DNA from: Novosphingobium sp. PhB165
GTDB lineage: Bacteria > Pseudomonadota > Alphaproteobacteria > Sphingomonadales > Sphingomonadaceae
DNA: 64,000 nt
Assembly (NCBI RefSeq): GCF_004341845.1
Contig: NZ_SLVB01000007.1
Location: 170,669-234,668 of the forward strand
Direction: 5' to 3'
This document shows, piece after piece, positions 9,439-18,174 of the stretch; the first letter of the stretch is position 1, and every line of letters begins with the position of its first letter. Position numbers and translations under genes: made by a program. The notes under the pieces are model-generated. The model had not been told where the DNA came from and made no database searches. It was given only the letters and a program-made list of their open reading frames with translations.

Positions 9439-10475
9439 ATGGAGATTAGCACGATCGGCCTCGACTTGGCCAAGAACGTTTTCCAGATTCACGGTGTTGA
9501 TACGCAGGGCAAGGCAGTTGTCGGCAAGTCATTGCGACGCTCTCAGATGCTATCATTCTTCCAGAAGCTCCCGCCTTGCCTAATCGGCATCGAAGCGTGC
9601 GGCACGTCGCATCATTGGTCCCGGGAGCTGACAAGGCTCGGTCACGAGGTCCGGCTGATGCCGCCAGCTTACGTCAAACCATATGTAAAGCGGGGAAGAA
9701 TGACGCCGTCGATGCGGAGGCAATCTGTGAGGCGGTGACGCGCCCGACGATGCGGTTCGTACCGGTTAAGTCGCGCGAACAACAAGCTGGCCTGTCGTTG
9801 CACCGAGTGCGCAGCCTTCTGATCAGGCAGCGCACGCAACTGGTCAATTTGATGCGAAGCCAGCTTGGCGAGTTCGGCCTCGCAATCCCGACGGGACTAG
9901 GGCAGGCTCTGACCAAGGCGCGGCAGCTTGTTGATGATGAGGTAGCGTTTGACCTACCCGACCCTGCGAGTGAAATCATCGCCCTGCTTGCTAGGCAAGC
10001 ATTGGAGATCCATGCGCGACTTCGCGAAATCGATCTGCGTATAGGGGCCATCCAACGTAGCGATGACGTGGCGCGTCGTCTGTCAACGATCCCGGGAATT
10101 GGCCCTGTCGGTGCAACTGCGCTGGCCGCGACGGTTGCTGACCCGCACCAGTTCCGTTCGGGCCGGCAGTTTGCGGCGTGGCTTGGGCTGACCCCACGCC
10201 AGAAATCGAGCGGCGGCAAGGAGCGCTTGGGGAGCATCACCAAGATGGGCGACAAATACCTACGGCAATTGCTGGTGATCGGCGCGACTTCGATGATCCG
10301 GCGCGCCAAAGACAAACCCGATGCGGTCGATCCGCGCCTGATCGCTCTTCTGGCGAGAAAGCCTGCGAAGCTGGCGAGTATCGCTCTGGCCAATAAAATC
10401 GCGCGGATCGCCTGGGCTATCATGACACGTGGCGAGGTCTACCACGCTCGTCACCTGCCGGCATTGGCGGCATGA
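9439..10475 (+). pseudogene. IS110 family transposase, frameshifted
   Basis: A DEDD-type transposase split over two frames. The first frame runs from ATG 9439 (MEISTIGLDLAKNVFQIHGV) to about 9690. The second continues with GKNDAVDAEAICEAV through the C-terminal Transposase_20 domain (IPGIGPVGATALAA…, SSGGKERLG) to 10475. RuvC-like acidic residues are visible in GLDLAKN, GIEAC and NDAVDAEA. The conserved family string KRGKND is restored by adding one G in the GGGG run at 9692-9695, or one A just before it. Repair would give 345 residues, the normal length. This is either a dead copy or a homopolymer sequencing error. Confidence 0.85.
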
Positions 10476-10803
10476 CATGGAGATCGGGCTGAGGCGATCG
10501 GCCCAATGACGTTTTGAGTGCAAAGAGAAGTGATGGCGAAACCGGGCGGACCGGAGCGAGGACAATCCATGGAACGGCTAAGGCGTATATAGCCTGCTAA
10601 GCTGATAGGAACCTCGTTCGCGAACCCCATCAGGGCCAGCAGTCCCTAGCTGACTGCACCCGTCCAAAAGCCAGATCCTCAAAATGTGCTTGCAACGCGG
10701 GAGCCATCCACAGATGCCGTTCCGGACACGCCAACTAAGCGGAATCTGGACAACTTCAGAGGCCGTCTTTTCGAAGCCCTGCCGATAATGCACCAATGCC
10801 TTT
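10476..10803. other. Non-coding: IS right end and flank
   Basis: The first ~100 bases are probably the right end of the IS110-type element, finishing at the 13-base repeat at 10567-10579. I see no gene or convincing promoter in the remaining 224 bases before the small membrane protein. Confidence 0.5.
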
Positions 10804-11298
10804 ATGGAGCATGAAAAAGATCGATACGTAGGCGGAAGGGAACGGCGCACAATTCTCTACACGGCCGTAGGGATTGTAGGAGTCTTCCTCTTTATAAATG
10901 ACCTAGTGGGCCAGATTAATGGCGGCGGGATCATATTGCTCATGTCCGGTATCCGATCAGCAAATGCTCAAGTTCCGGCCATCGATATTGATATCGCCGG
11001 CCTGAGAACAGTATTCATGGTAGGATGTGCCTTCGTGATCGCCAGCATCGGAATGGCATTGAAGGCCGACATCACAAAAAAGGGGCCGCAATTCATATTC
11101 ATTTTCTCTATCATCGCTGGCGGATTCACTGCGGATTCAACGTTTGATGAACCTCTGATCGACAGGTACATGACCGCACGTGGGTACAGCCATTGTGCTC
11201 TCCGGGATCACGAGGTGGGGCGCGGCAAAGGGAGTGTTTGGTTCAATAGTTATGTATTGAACGCTGCAGCTTGCTCCAGAGTTGGATCTGCGCGTTGA
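10804..11298 (+). CDS. Hypothetical small membrane protein
   Basis: An open frame of 164 residues that I do not recognise. It has a charged N-terminus (MEHEKDRYVGGRERR) and three hydrophobic segments at about 17-37, 66-86 and 93-110. A segment IDRYMTARGYSHC resembles the C-terminal signature of small orphan membrane proteins found on mobile DNA. The last ~25 residues (after HEVGRGKG) are low in hydrophobic pattern and may be read-through into unrelated sequence, so the gene may be 3'-truncated. Base composition is lower in GC than its neighbours. It sits between an IS element and a gene remnant, so horizontal origin is likely. Confidence 0.5.
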   Translation: MEHEKDRYVGGRERRTILYTAVGIVGVFLFINDLVGQINGGGIILLMSGIRSANAQVPAIDIDIAGLRTVFMVGCAFVIASIGMALKADITKKGPQFIFIFSIIAGGFTADSTFDEPLIDRYMTARGYSHCALRDHEVGRGKGSVWFNSYVLNAAACSRVGSAR

Positions 11299-11485
11299 CG
11301 TCCGGTTGCCCCAACTTTTCCGACTTTGGCGGCGCTTGCTTCGGGTGCCAGGAGCGGTCGGTCGTTCAGCCGAAGGGCGGCTTTTCAAGATTTTAACCTG
11401 TTAGCTGCCTGTTCGGAGCCGCCGACTCAGCGGACAATCCGGCTAGGGAGCTTCAGCCTTATCTGCTCAAACAGCGATGTGAACT

Positions 11486-11782
11486 TTGGGGATAGCTGGA
11501 TCGATTTTCCTCGTTCGCACCGCTGAGCCAGGCGTTGCCAAACTTCGCCTGCTCTATGTCGAGCCCGAGGCTCGCGGAACGGGCGTAGGCGGACGATTGA
11601 TCGAGGCCTGCGTCGACCGCTCCCGTGCCGTGGGTTACGCGAGACTGGATCTGTGGACCGATAGTCAACTGGCGGCCGCGCGTCGGCTCTACGAGCGCGC
11701 GGGCTTCAAGCGGCGGGAAACCAAACGCGAGCGCCACTTCGGACAGGACATCGGAAGCGAAACATGGTCGCTGGACCTGTAG
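11486..11782 (+). pseudogene. C-terminal remnant of a GNAT acetyltransferase (MarR-GNAT type)
   Basis: About 97 codons match the second half of a GNAT N-acetyltransferase: the acetyl-CoA loop region LLYVEPEARGTGVGGRLIEAC (R/Q-x-x-G-x-G/A signature) and the C-terminal LYERAGFKRRE…ETWSLDL. The pattern is that of the C-terminal half of MarR-GNAT fusion proteins (GSIFLVRTAEPGVAKLRLLYVEPEARG). The N-terminal GNAT strands and any MarR helix-turn-helix are missing upstream. The only start is a TTG inside the domain. I therefore read it as a truncated relic left by rearrangement around the nearby IS element. Confidence 0.7.
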
Positions 11783-12084
11783 CTTCGATCCCGAGCGCTA
11801 ATCCGTTTTGATGGTTGCCGGCCAGTTCTGCTTGTTCATGGTGACCGTCTTCCGTGAAGGAAGAACCGGAGTGGGAGGCGCGACCCGATTCAGCAACGAC
11901 GGCAGGCTCTATCAACCCTTGTGCCGCCGCCGTCCCTTGCCTCGCTAATGCGGGACCAAGGGCTATTAGCACTTGAAGCCCTATCGGACGCAATGCTAAC
12001 CATCCTTAGTAAATAGCGAGTCGCTCTCCCTTGATGGCACAAGACCCGGATCGAGCGACCTAGTTCTATGAGAGGATCAGCCAG
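11783..12084. other. Intergenic, nothing identified
   Basis: 302 bases between the GNAT remnant and the IclR-like regulator. It should carry the regulator's promoter. An AGAGG ribosome-binding site lies about 10 bases before the ATG at 12085. I see no gene. Confidence 0.4.
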
Positions 12085-12897
12085 ATGGCCAAGCCAGCCA
12101 CGCCTTTACCAGCCTCCAACAAGGCGAAGATTGCTCGCCGGGTTGTCGAGGTGCTCGAGTATTTCGACGAAGCCCACCCGGAAGCTACTGTGATGGATCT
12201 CGTGCGGCGCTACGACCGTCCGCAGTCGAGCACGTCGGAATTGATGATGTCGATGGTCGAACTCGGCCTGCTTCAAAAGGACCATGTTACCCGGGCCTAC
12301 AAGCCTACGCCGCGCACTGCGCTCATCGGCACTGCCGGTCAGCACCAGTTCGTCCGCGACGGCAGCATTGTCCGCCTGATCGACAGGCTCGTCGAGAAGA
12401 CGGGCCTGTCGGTATCGCTGACCACGCTGGTGGGTCTCGATAGCCAGATCGTTCATTGGCGCCACGGCCCGCAGGCCATGGCGTCGACGCGCGAATTGGC
12501 CAGCGGGGTCAAGGAACAGGCTCAGCAGAGCGCTGCGGGATTGCTCATGCTCTCGACAATTCCGATGCAGCGCCGGGAAGGCATTGTGCGCCGCCTCAAT
12601 GCCGAGGCGCCTGATGACAGGAAGTTCCAGGTTGCCGAAGTGCTCGCAGAAATCCAGGCTGCCGGTGCGCGGCGTTATCTAGTCGGGCCAATCGGGTTTG
12701 GTAGCAACGCCTGGGGCTTTTCGACACTGATGCCGCGGCAGCCCGACGACAGACCGATGGCACTCAATCTTATCTACGGCCAGAACGAACCGACAAGCTC
12801 GAGCGAGATCATCAAGACCGTCGGCACCGTGATGCGCCAGTGCCTTGTAGACGCTCCTCCGATCGAGCGCAGCCACGCGATCTATGCTGCGGACTGA
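12085..12897 (+). CDS. IclR-like winged-helix transcriptional regulator
   Basis: A 270-residue probable DNA-binding regulator. Residues about 15-78 form an IclR/MarR-type winged helix (ARRVVEVLEYFDEAHPEATVMDLVRRYDRPQSSTSELMMSMVELGLLQKD). The remainder (about 85-255) looks like an effector-binding domain similar to that of IclR proteins but quite divergent, so the exact family is unsure. It stands alone and converges, across a long gap, with the MFS transporter gene. That transporter or the catabolic genes beyond could be its targets, but no operator is visible. Confidence 0.75.
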   Translation: MAKPATPLPASNKAKIARRVVEVLEYFDEAHPEATVMDLVRRYDRPQSSTSELMMSMVELGLLQKDHVTRAYKPTPRTALIGTAGQHQFVRDGSIVRLIDRLVEKTGLSVSLTTLVGLDSQIVHWRHGPQAMASTRELASGVKEQAQQSAAGLLMLSTIPMQRREGIVRRLNAEAPDDRKFQVAEVLAEIQAAGARRYLVGPIGFGSNAWGFSTLMPRQPDDRPMALNLIYGQNEPTSSSEIIKTVGTVMRQCLVDAPPIERSHAIYAAD

Positions 12898-13471
12898 CCA
12901 CGAGCGGCCACTATCCCTACCCTTTGCGGAAAATTCCCGGACGCAGATTTCCTCCCCGTCGCAGCGGCCCGCACTCGTCGATGAGACGAACATGAGCGCG
13001 ATGGGTGCTCTCGATCGCATGGCCGCAGAGACGCAGCATTACCGGCCCAAACGGGGGCATGGTCCCGGCAATGCTGCGTCCGCAAGTTACTTTGCAAGTG
13101 CCGATTCAATGCGGCACCAACAGACACGCGATCTGCTTGCTGAAGCCTTTCAGCTGCGACCCAAAGGGCTCGACGCGAGCAAAGCGCGTGCAGCAAAATG
13201 TTCCGAATTCGACGCTTTAGGCAACAAATTTATTAAGTGAGGAACTGCTTTCCCGGTGGCATCTCTTTTCATCCTTGCCGTCTGCGCAGTGCACGTGTCT
13301 CTGGAACGCGACGGCTGGTCAGGATGCGCCCACTGTCTCACGCCCCAGCACATTGCCCTCATTGACCGCACCGAAGCTTCGAGACCACGCGCGGTGCGCC
13401 GGTTTCACCAAGGCAAACGTCGCGCCAAAATGCACGCCGCCGCCCCCGGCACGCCATCCGCCGCGATCCTG
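12898..13471. other. Long convergent intergenic region with hairpin
   Basis: 574 bases between the 3' ends of a + gene and a - gene. I find no credible coding frame. The one structured element is the inverted repeat at 13030-13080, listed separately. Confidence 0.45.
13030..13080. repeat. Imperfect 16-bp inverted repeat (hairpin)
   Basis: The left arm at 13030-13045 (GACGCAGCATTACCGG) and the right arm at 13065-13080 are complementary at 15 of 16 positions, with a 19-base loop. The one mismatch (A opposite C) becomes a U-G pair in a minus-strand transcript. There is no T-tract, so it is not a classical terminator. It could be a convergent-transcription stop, a REP-like element or a transposon relic. 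Confidence 0.6.
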
Positions 13472-14692
13472 CTATAGTGCGCAGGCCTCCCGTTCGAGCG
13501 GGCGCGGGGCCCGCGACAAAGTCATCAGAAGCGTCGCGCCTGCGAGGACCGCCGTTCCCGAGATTACCAGGAACATGTTGAATCCCCCGGTCCTGGCCAG
13601 GGTAAGGCTGAGCAAGGCTGCGCCCAAGGCCGCCGAAGCAGACATTACCGCGGTCATCAGCCCCATGACCGAGCCGTAGATTCTCATCGGGAAGCACAGA
13701 GCCACCAGGAACGCGATGATGTCACCTTCGGCACCGAACGCGAAACCAAGGAAGAACACGGCAGTCGTCAGGACCGCAGGCGCATCGAAACTCGACGCGA
13801 TTATGAACAACCCAAGGCTCGGTAAGGCTAGCGTTATGAAGGAAATAACGAAAGGATTGAAGCGATCGAGGGCGAGGCCGGTCAGAAGCCGGCCGGTCAA
13901 CATACCGATCGACAACGCACTGATCATTACCGATGCGCCGCGCCCGGTCACCCCATTGTCGAGCAGCACCAGCTTGAGCTGGGTCAGCATGATTACTTGC
14001 GGGAGATTGCAAAGGAGCATCGCCGCCAGCAAAATCCAGAACGCCGGAGCATTGAAGATGATCGGATAGTCCTCTCGCGCGCGCCGGCGCGGTGCGCCGA
14101 CGATGGCCTCACGGTCGACTTCAGGCGGGATGAGCAGGAAAGTGATGGTTCCCGCCATCGCCGCGAAGATCGCGAGCATCTGATAGGCAGCCCGCCAGCC
14201 ATGGGCTTCGACGTAATCATTGAGGATCGGTCCGCCGATCGCGCTGACCAGCGCGGGCCCCGAGGCGACGATGGCAAGGGCGGCCCCTCGCGCAACCGAG
14301 ATGCACTGGACGGGAAGCCGCGAGTAGACGGTCGCGGTCGTGGTCAGGCAGATCACGCTCTGGACAAGGAAAATGACGATGTAACTGCGCAGCGAGCCGC
14401 TCATCAGGCTATAGGCCAGATAAACCAGCGGCAGGGCCACCTGACCGATCAGGGCGGTGAGCCTGACACCCAGCACATCGGCGATGCGCCCGACGAACGG
14501 AAACGCGAGTGAACTGACGATCCCGAGGCTTCCGACCAGAGCGAAATCGGCTTTCGACCAGCCGTTGGCGGCAATCATGCTGGGCGCGATCGCGCTGGTG
14601 ATTGTCCCTGCCAGCGACATGCCCGTACCGACACCGATGGTCGCTGCCAGCAATGGACGCCAATTCGATTTCAACTCCGCCAGATAGGTCAC
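13472..14692 (-). CDS. Major facilitator superfamily (MFS) transporter
   Basis: A 406-residue inner-membrane permease with about 12 predicted helices and the MFS signature in the loop after helix 2 (GRIADVLGVRLTAL). The GTG start at 14692 is chosen because a strong ribosome-binding site (GGAAGGAG) lies 6 bases upstream and the protein then begins just before the first helix (TYLAELKSNWRPLLAATIG). Longer versions add an Arg/Glu-rich stretch with no role. It is the last of ten co-directional genes that include a TonB receptor and hydrolases. Import of a small breakdown product is a reasonable guess, but substrate specificity cannot be read from sequence. Confidence 0.88.
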   Translation of the reverse strand: MTYLAELKSNWRPLLAATIGVGTGMSLAGTITSAIAPSMIAANGWSKADFALVGSLGIVSSLAFPFVGRIADVLGVRLTALIGQVALPLVYLAYSLMSGSLRSYIVIFLVQSVICLTTTATVYSRLPVQCISVARGAALAIVASGPALVSAIGGPILNDYVEAHGWRAAYQMLAIFAAMAGTITFLLIPPEVDREAIVGAPRRRAREDYPIIFNAPAFWILLAAMLLCNLPQVIMLTQLKLVLLDNGVTGRGASVMISALSIGMLTGRLLTGLALDRFNPFVISFITLALPSLGLFIIASSFDAPAVLTTAVFFLGFAFGAEGDIIAFLVALCFPMRIYGSVMGLMTAVMSASAALGAALLSLTLARTGGFNMFLVISGTAVLAGATLLMTLSRAPRPLEREACAL

Positions 14693-14940
14693 TGCTTCTC
14701 CTTCCCGATCGCGTTCGCGTTCGCGCGCCGATCTGTCTTCATTATGCGACCGCAAAAGTCTGGCGTGCCCTTCATCGGAAGTTCCATGCGCGCTTGTCGC
14801 AAGCGTTCTCCAACGCGCAGGCGGAATCGCGTTTTCGCGCATGACGATACGATCCTGCGCATATTGCCGCGTAGGCCCCCAACGCTGCGGTTCGGAGAAG
14901 CGCGCCTGACGCTATGATGCCTCCCCGAACCACACCGGTG

Positions 14941-15264
14941 TCACTTCTTGGCCGGGATCTTGGCGAGATCGGCGTCGATCTTGGCAAGCGTATCGTCGGT
15001 CAGTTGGTCGGCCGCATAGGACTGGACTTCCTTCAGCGTCATGCCCCGGGCCTGATCTATCTGAGGATTTGCGATCAGGTTCGGGATGTACTTCTGGAGC
15101 ACGGCCTTCGTTGCGGGATTGTCGAGCAGCGTGCCGAGGTCTGTCTTCGCCGTGGTGTAGCTGGTCGCGGCGGGCGCTGCTGCCGGGGCCTGAGCGAAAG
15201 CGGGCGAGACTGCCAGCGGCGATACGGCCACGGCGAGTGCCACGATCAGGGAATTCGTCTTCAT
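14941..15264 (-). CDS. Small secreted protein of unknown function
   Basis: A 107-residue protein from the ATG at 15264, with AGGA about 7 bases upstream. Residues 1-24 are a signal peptide (LIVALAVAVSPLAVSPAFA). An Ala/Pro-rich linker follows, then a helical mature domain of about 70 residues (DLGTLLDNPATKAVLQKYIPNLI…). I do not recognise the family. It has no cysteines and no membrane helix after the signal, so a soluble periplasmic protein is expected. Its upstream region carries one copy of the element shared with three other transcription units, 170 bases before the ATG. This ties it to the desaturase/LVIVD/esterase sets. Confidence 0.8.
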   Translation of the reverse strand: MKTNSLIVALAVAVSPLAVSPAFAQAPAAAPAATSYTTAKTDLGTLLDNPATKAVLQKYIPNLIANPQIDQARGMTLKEVQSYAADQLTDDTLAKIDADLAKIPAKK

Positions 15265-15433
15265 CTTGTGTCCTTCCATTATGGTATTGGACTGGCACTC
15301 ACGGACGTCCCGCAAAGAGCCAGAGGCTTGCACTCGATCGTTCGGTCGGCCGGCTTTCCCATTCGCTTCGCCAGGACCCACATTCTGCAATCTCGCGATG
15401 CCGAGTGATCTGGATTGTTCGGTCCGGCCAGCG

Positions 15434-15454
15434 AAAAATAGTGCCCACATTCCG
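15434..15454 (-). promoter_or_regulatory. Copy 1 of the shared AATAGTGCCCACATT element
   Basis: The + strand reads AAAAATAGTGCCCACATTCCG. The same core occurs at 37025, 47248 and 60958. Here it lies between the desaturase stop and the small secreted protein start, 170 bases upstream of the latter. This copy has one extra A in the A-run compared with the others. Confidence 0.65.
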
Positions 15455-15465
15455 AGAAGCGCGCT

Positions 15466-16305
15466 CTACATTGCTTCCGCGTCGGCGATCGCATTCACGG
15501 GTGAGAGCGCGGACGACGGTTTGCGGGCAAAAAGCTTTCGCCACCATTCGGCACGGCGATCGCAGATCTTGTCGTAATCGGTTTCGAACTTGGCGCGGGT
15601 GGTTCCGCAAATGCGATCCCAGATCGTTGTGTAGCCGCCGAAGTTCCAGTTGAAGAACTTGTGGTGCTGGTCGTGGAACGTCGAGGTGATGAACCACTTG
15701 GTGGCCCAACTTTTGTGCCACCAGCGCGGGAGGAATTCGAAGCCCGCGTGGACGTAGAGGCCCATGACAATGTTCGTAGGCAGGATCAGCGCTGCGGCCA
15801 CCGCGCCGACCGGATGGCCCACCAGCGTCATTACCGTCAGAAAGATCGGCACAAACCCGCCGTTGATCACCGATTCCAGCGGATTGACCGACACCGTGGT
15901 AAGGAGGTTCGGCGAGGTCGACTTGTGATGGATCTTGTGGATCAGCGAATAGAACGGCTCCTTGTGCATCCCCCGGTGGAGCCAGTAGAACCAGGTATCG
16001 AACAGGAAGAAGTAGGCAGCGTATTCGATCGCTGCCCGCCACCAGGCAACCGGCGCATTATCGAAGGCGATGAAGCCGTAGCTGGTCAAGAGCCGGTTGG
16101 CATTACCTAAGATGAAGGCGGTCACGTACCCGCCGATGACGGCGACCAGAGCCTCGAAGCCCAATTGCTTCCATTTGAAGCCTCTGGGCTGGATCTTGTG
16201 CGCGCGCAGGAAGCCGGTCGAAAAAGCAATGACGATGGCCGATGCGACGAACCCGATCAGCCACAGATGCATCAACCATTCGCCGGAATAGATCATTCGA
16301 AGCAT
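15466..16305 (-). CDS. Sterol desaturase / fatty acid hydroxylase superfamily membrane protein (copy 1)
   Basis: A 279-residue integral membrane di-iron oxygenase. The histidine boxes of the superfamily are complete: HRGMH (110-114), HKIHH (123-127) and HDQHH (211-215), with further conserved His at 186 and 197. Hydrophobic segments lie at about 12-32, 50-68, 90-108 and 150-185. Family members use O2 and di-iron to hydroxylate or desaturate lipids, sterols, carotenoids or alkyl chains; the substrate here is unknown. It is a close paralogue of the gene at 46297, with the same length pattern and box positions. It lies 122 bases downstream of the lactonase-like gene on the same strand. Confidence 0.9.
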   Translation of the reverse strand: MLRMIYSGEWLMHLWLIGFVASAIVIAFSTGFLRAHKIQPRGFKWKQLGFEALVAVIGGYVTAFILGNANRLLTSYGFIAFDNAPVAWWRAAIEYAAYFFLFDTWFYWLHRGMHKEPFYSLIHKIHHKSTSPNLLTTVSVNPLESVINGGFVPIFLTVMTLVGHPVGAVAAALILPTNIVMGLYVHAGFEFLPRWWHKSWATKWFITSTFHDQHHKFFNWNFGGYTTIWDRICGTTRAKFETDYDKICDRRAEWWRKLFARKPSSALSPVNAIADAEAM

Positions 16306-16427
16306 GTCGAAACTCGTTCAGATAAGCAAAACTTGAGGAGGGCTTGGAAAGCGCTTGCAGCGAGGATCTGGACAGCAAAGCGACGACGGCAGGGCCCGGC
16401 GAGGACATCTCCCCGGGCCTCTGGCCG

Positions 16428-17603
16428 TTATCGCATGAAGGCCACGCTGACGGGCTTCGGAATCGCAAGCCCGCGCCCGGTCGCACTGAGCTTGCCGGTC
16501 GCCGAATCACGCGCCCAGATCGAGATGTTGCTGGCGCCTTCCTCCGCGATCAGCAGCCAGCGCCCCCCCGGCGCCAGCGCAAAGCTCCAAGGGCGCTCGC
16601 CTACCTGGAGATGCTGGACTTCGGTGAGTTTGCCGCTGGCCTGGTCAATGGCGAAGACGCCGACCCCGCTCTCGCCTTCGCGGTCCGAGACGTAGAGAAA
16701 ACGCCCGTCGTCGCTCACGGCGATCTCGCCTCCGCTTCGCCTGCCCTCGATACTGGCAGGCATGACGTCGACCGTCTGGATCGGTGTCAGCGTGCCCCGC
16801 TTCGCATCCCAGTCGTACGTCACGACCTGCGCGGTCAGTTCGGTGTTGAGATAAGCGAAGCGGCCGCTGCGCCCGAAGACAACATGACGCGGACCCGTAC
16901 CCGGCGCCGACTGGGCAAAGGGCGGCTCGTTCGCAGAGATCGTGCGCGCCTTGGGATCGAAGCGCCAGACGAACGTGCGATCGGCCCCGAGATCGGGCAC
17001 CAGCACATACTGTCCGCCGGGTGCGACCGTCGCACCGTGTGCGTGGGGCCCCTTCTGGCGTGGCTGCGGCCCCGTGCCTTCGTTCTGGCCCCGGCCGGTA
17101 ACCTCACCCAACCTGCCGTCGGCGGAGACCGGTGCAACGGTGACCGAACCACTCCCGAAGTTGGCCGCGAACAACGAATGTGACAGCGGATCGTAATCGA
17201 GGTGGGTGGTGCCGCCGCCGCCCGCGCTGACATCGTTGATGGGGGTCAGCTTGCCGGTAGCGCGATCGACGCTGAAGCTGAACAGCCGCCCCTCGCTCTT
17301 GCCGTCATTGCCCGCCTCGCTCACCGAGAACAGTACCGGCTTGCCCGGCATCACGGTGAGCCAGGTCGGCAGATAGACTTGCGCGACTTCGCCGAGCGGC
17401 GTCAACATACCGCTGCGCGGATCGAACCATGCGCCGAACAGTTCCTTGCCCGGCTCCGATCCGTGCGTGCCGAAATAGACCAGTTGCCGCGTTTTGGCAG
17501 CAGCCGGGGCAGCGGCGTCCCGCGCCAGCGCGGGCAGCGGCATTGCCGCAAGCACGGCCAGCGGCAGCAGGCCGGCAATCAAGTGATTGAGCGCCGTTTT
17601 CAT
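16428..17603 (-). CDS. Lactonase family beta-propeller protein (secreted)
   Basis: A 391-residue exported protein of the 7-bladed propeller lactonase family (6-phosphogluconolactonase/YbhE-like). The ATG at 17603 follows a GGAGAG site and starts a signal peptide (LPLAVLAAMPLPALA). Repeated blade motifs are visible (GKPVLFSVSEAG, HSLFAANFGSGSVTVAPV, GRFLYVSDREGESGVGVF, GRWLLIAEEGASNISIW), as is the HAHGATVAPGGQYVLVPDLGADR segment typical of the family. Family members open lactone rings, but export to the periplasm suggests a substrate other than 6-phosphogluconolactone. It lies 28 bases after the NTF2-like gene, so it is probably in the same transcript. Confidence 0.85.
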   Translation of the reverse strand: MKTALNHLIAGLLPLAVLAAMPLPALARDAAAPAAAKTRQLVYFGTHGSEPGKELFGAWFDPRSGMLTPLGEVAQVYLPTWLTVMPGKPVLFSVSEAGNDGKSEGRLFSFSVDRATGKLTPINDVSAGGGGTTHLDYDPLSHSLFAANFGSGSVTVAPVSADGRLGEVTGRGQNEGTGPQPRQKGPHAHGATVAPGGQYVLVPDLGADRTFVWRFDPKARTISANEPPFAQSAPGTGPRHVVFGRSGRFAYLNTELTAQVVTYDWDAKRGTLTPIQTVDVMPASIEGRRSGGEIAVSDDGRFLYVSDREGESGVGVFAIDQASGKLTEVQHLQVGERPWSFALAPGGRWLLIAEEGASNISIWARDSATGKLSATGRGLAIPKPVSVAFMR

Positions 17604-17631
17604 TTCAGGTCTCTCCTCTCGCGACCGACAT

Positions 17632-18174
17632 TCATGGTTTTGATGGGTTCTGGGGCGAGGCCGTGACCCATTCGAGCAGTTGCCAGCGGCCGGCACGGCG
17701 CACGTAGATCGCCAGATATCCATCCGTCAGCGTGCGACCGGGCAACTGCCGGGCCACTTTGCCGCGCACGATGCCGACATCGCCGATGACGCGCGCATAG
17801 CGATCCGAAGGCGTGATGCTCTGGAACGGCGCATGGGCAGCGCCTTGGAGGATCGCGGCCTTGTCCTGTCGCTGCCCGGTGAAGTGGCTGTAGACGACGT
17901 CGTCTGCCGTCATGCGCCCAAGTGCCGGTACATCATGTTTCAGCTCCGCCTCGAAGCGGAGATCCTCGGCAGCCAGAAGCGCCTTCGCCGCAGCGGTTAT
18001 CGGGACCGCCGAAACCGTTGCAGGCGTGGATACCCCCGGCGCAGGACTTGGCACGGGCTCGGGCGCATTCGCTGAAGGCGGACCGGAGGCAGGCGAAGGT
18101 GTCTGCGCACAGGCGGCGCCGGATACCGCGAGGATTGCGGCAGCGGCGGCAAGCAGAGAGAAGCGCGCGCTCAC
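17632..18174 (-). CDS. NTF2-like (DUF4440/SnoaL-type) exported protein
   Basis: About 180 residues. The GTG at 18174 overlaps the PepSY stop (GTGA), and the protein then opens with a signal peptide (FSLLAAAAAILAVSGAACA). A Pro/Ala linker of about 40 residues follows, then an NTF2-fold domain (AAEDLRFEAELKHDVPALGRMTADDVVYSHFTG…LPGRTLTDGYLAIYVRRAGRWQLLEWVTA). Proteins with this fold are enzymes or ligand-binding subunits. No catalytic residues are evident, so its role is unknown. The stop-start overlap means it is translationally coupled to the membrane protein before it. Confidence 0.8.
   Translation of the reverse strand: MSARFSLLAAAAAILAVSGAACAQTPSPASGPPSANAPEPVPSPAPGVSTPATVSAVPITAAAKALLAAEDLRFEAELKHDVPALGRMTADDVVYSHFTGQRQDKAAILQGAAHAPFQSITPSDRYARVIGDVGIVRGKVARQLPGRTLTDGYLAIYVRRAGRWQLLEWVTASPQNPSKP

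Larger units (their letters stand above)
9068..10579 (+). mobile_element. IS110-type insertion sequence, probable limits
   Basis: The limits are inferred from a 13-base direct repeat, CCATGGAACGGCT, at 9068-9080 and 10567-10579 on either side of a transposase reading frame. The enclosed length of about 1.5 kb is normal for IS110 elements. These lack ordinary terminal inverted repeats, and I saw none. About 358 bases of non-coding DNA lie on the 5' side of the transposase and about 90 on the 3' side. That layout matches IS110-group members whose left end encodes a bridge RNA. The repeat could be the target/core sequence. The exact ends are uncertain. Confidence 0.55.

Noticed and set aside
12884..13240. 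118-codon frame after the IclR-like gene
   Set aside because: It covers the inverted repeat, has no motif, and has a composition unlike real proteins of this genome.
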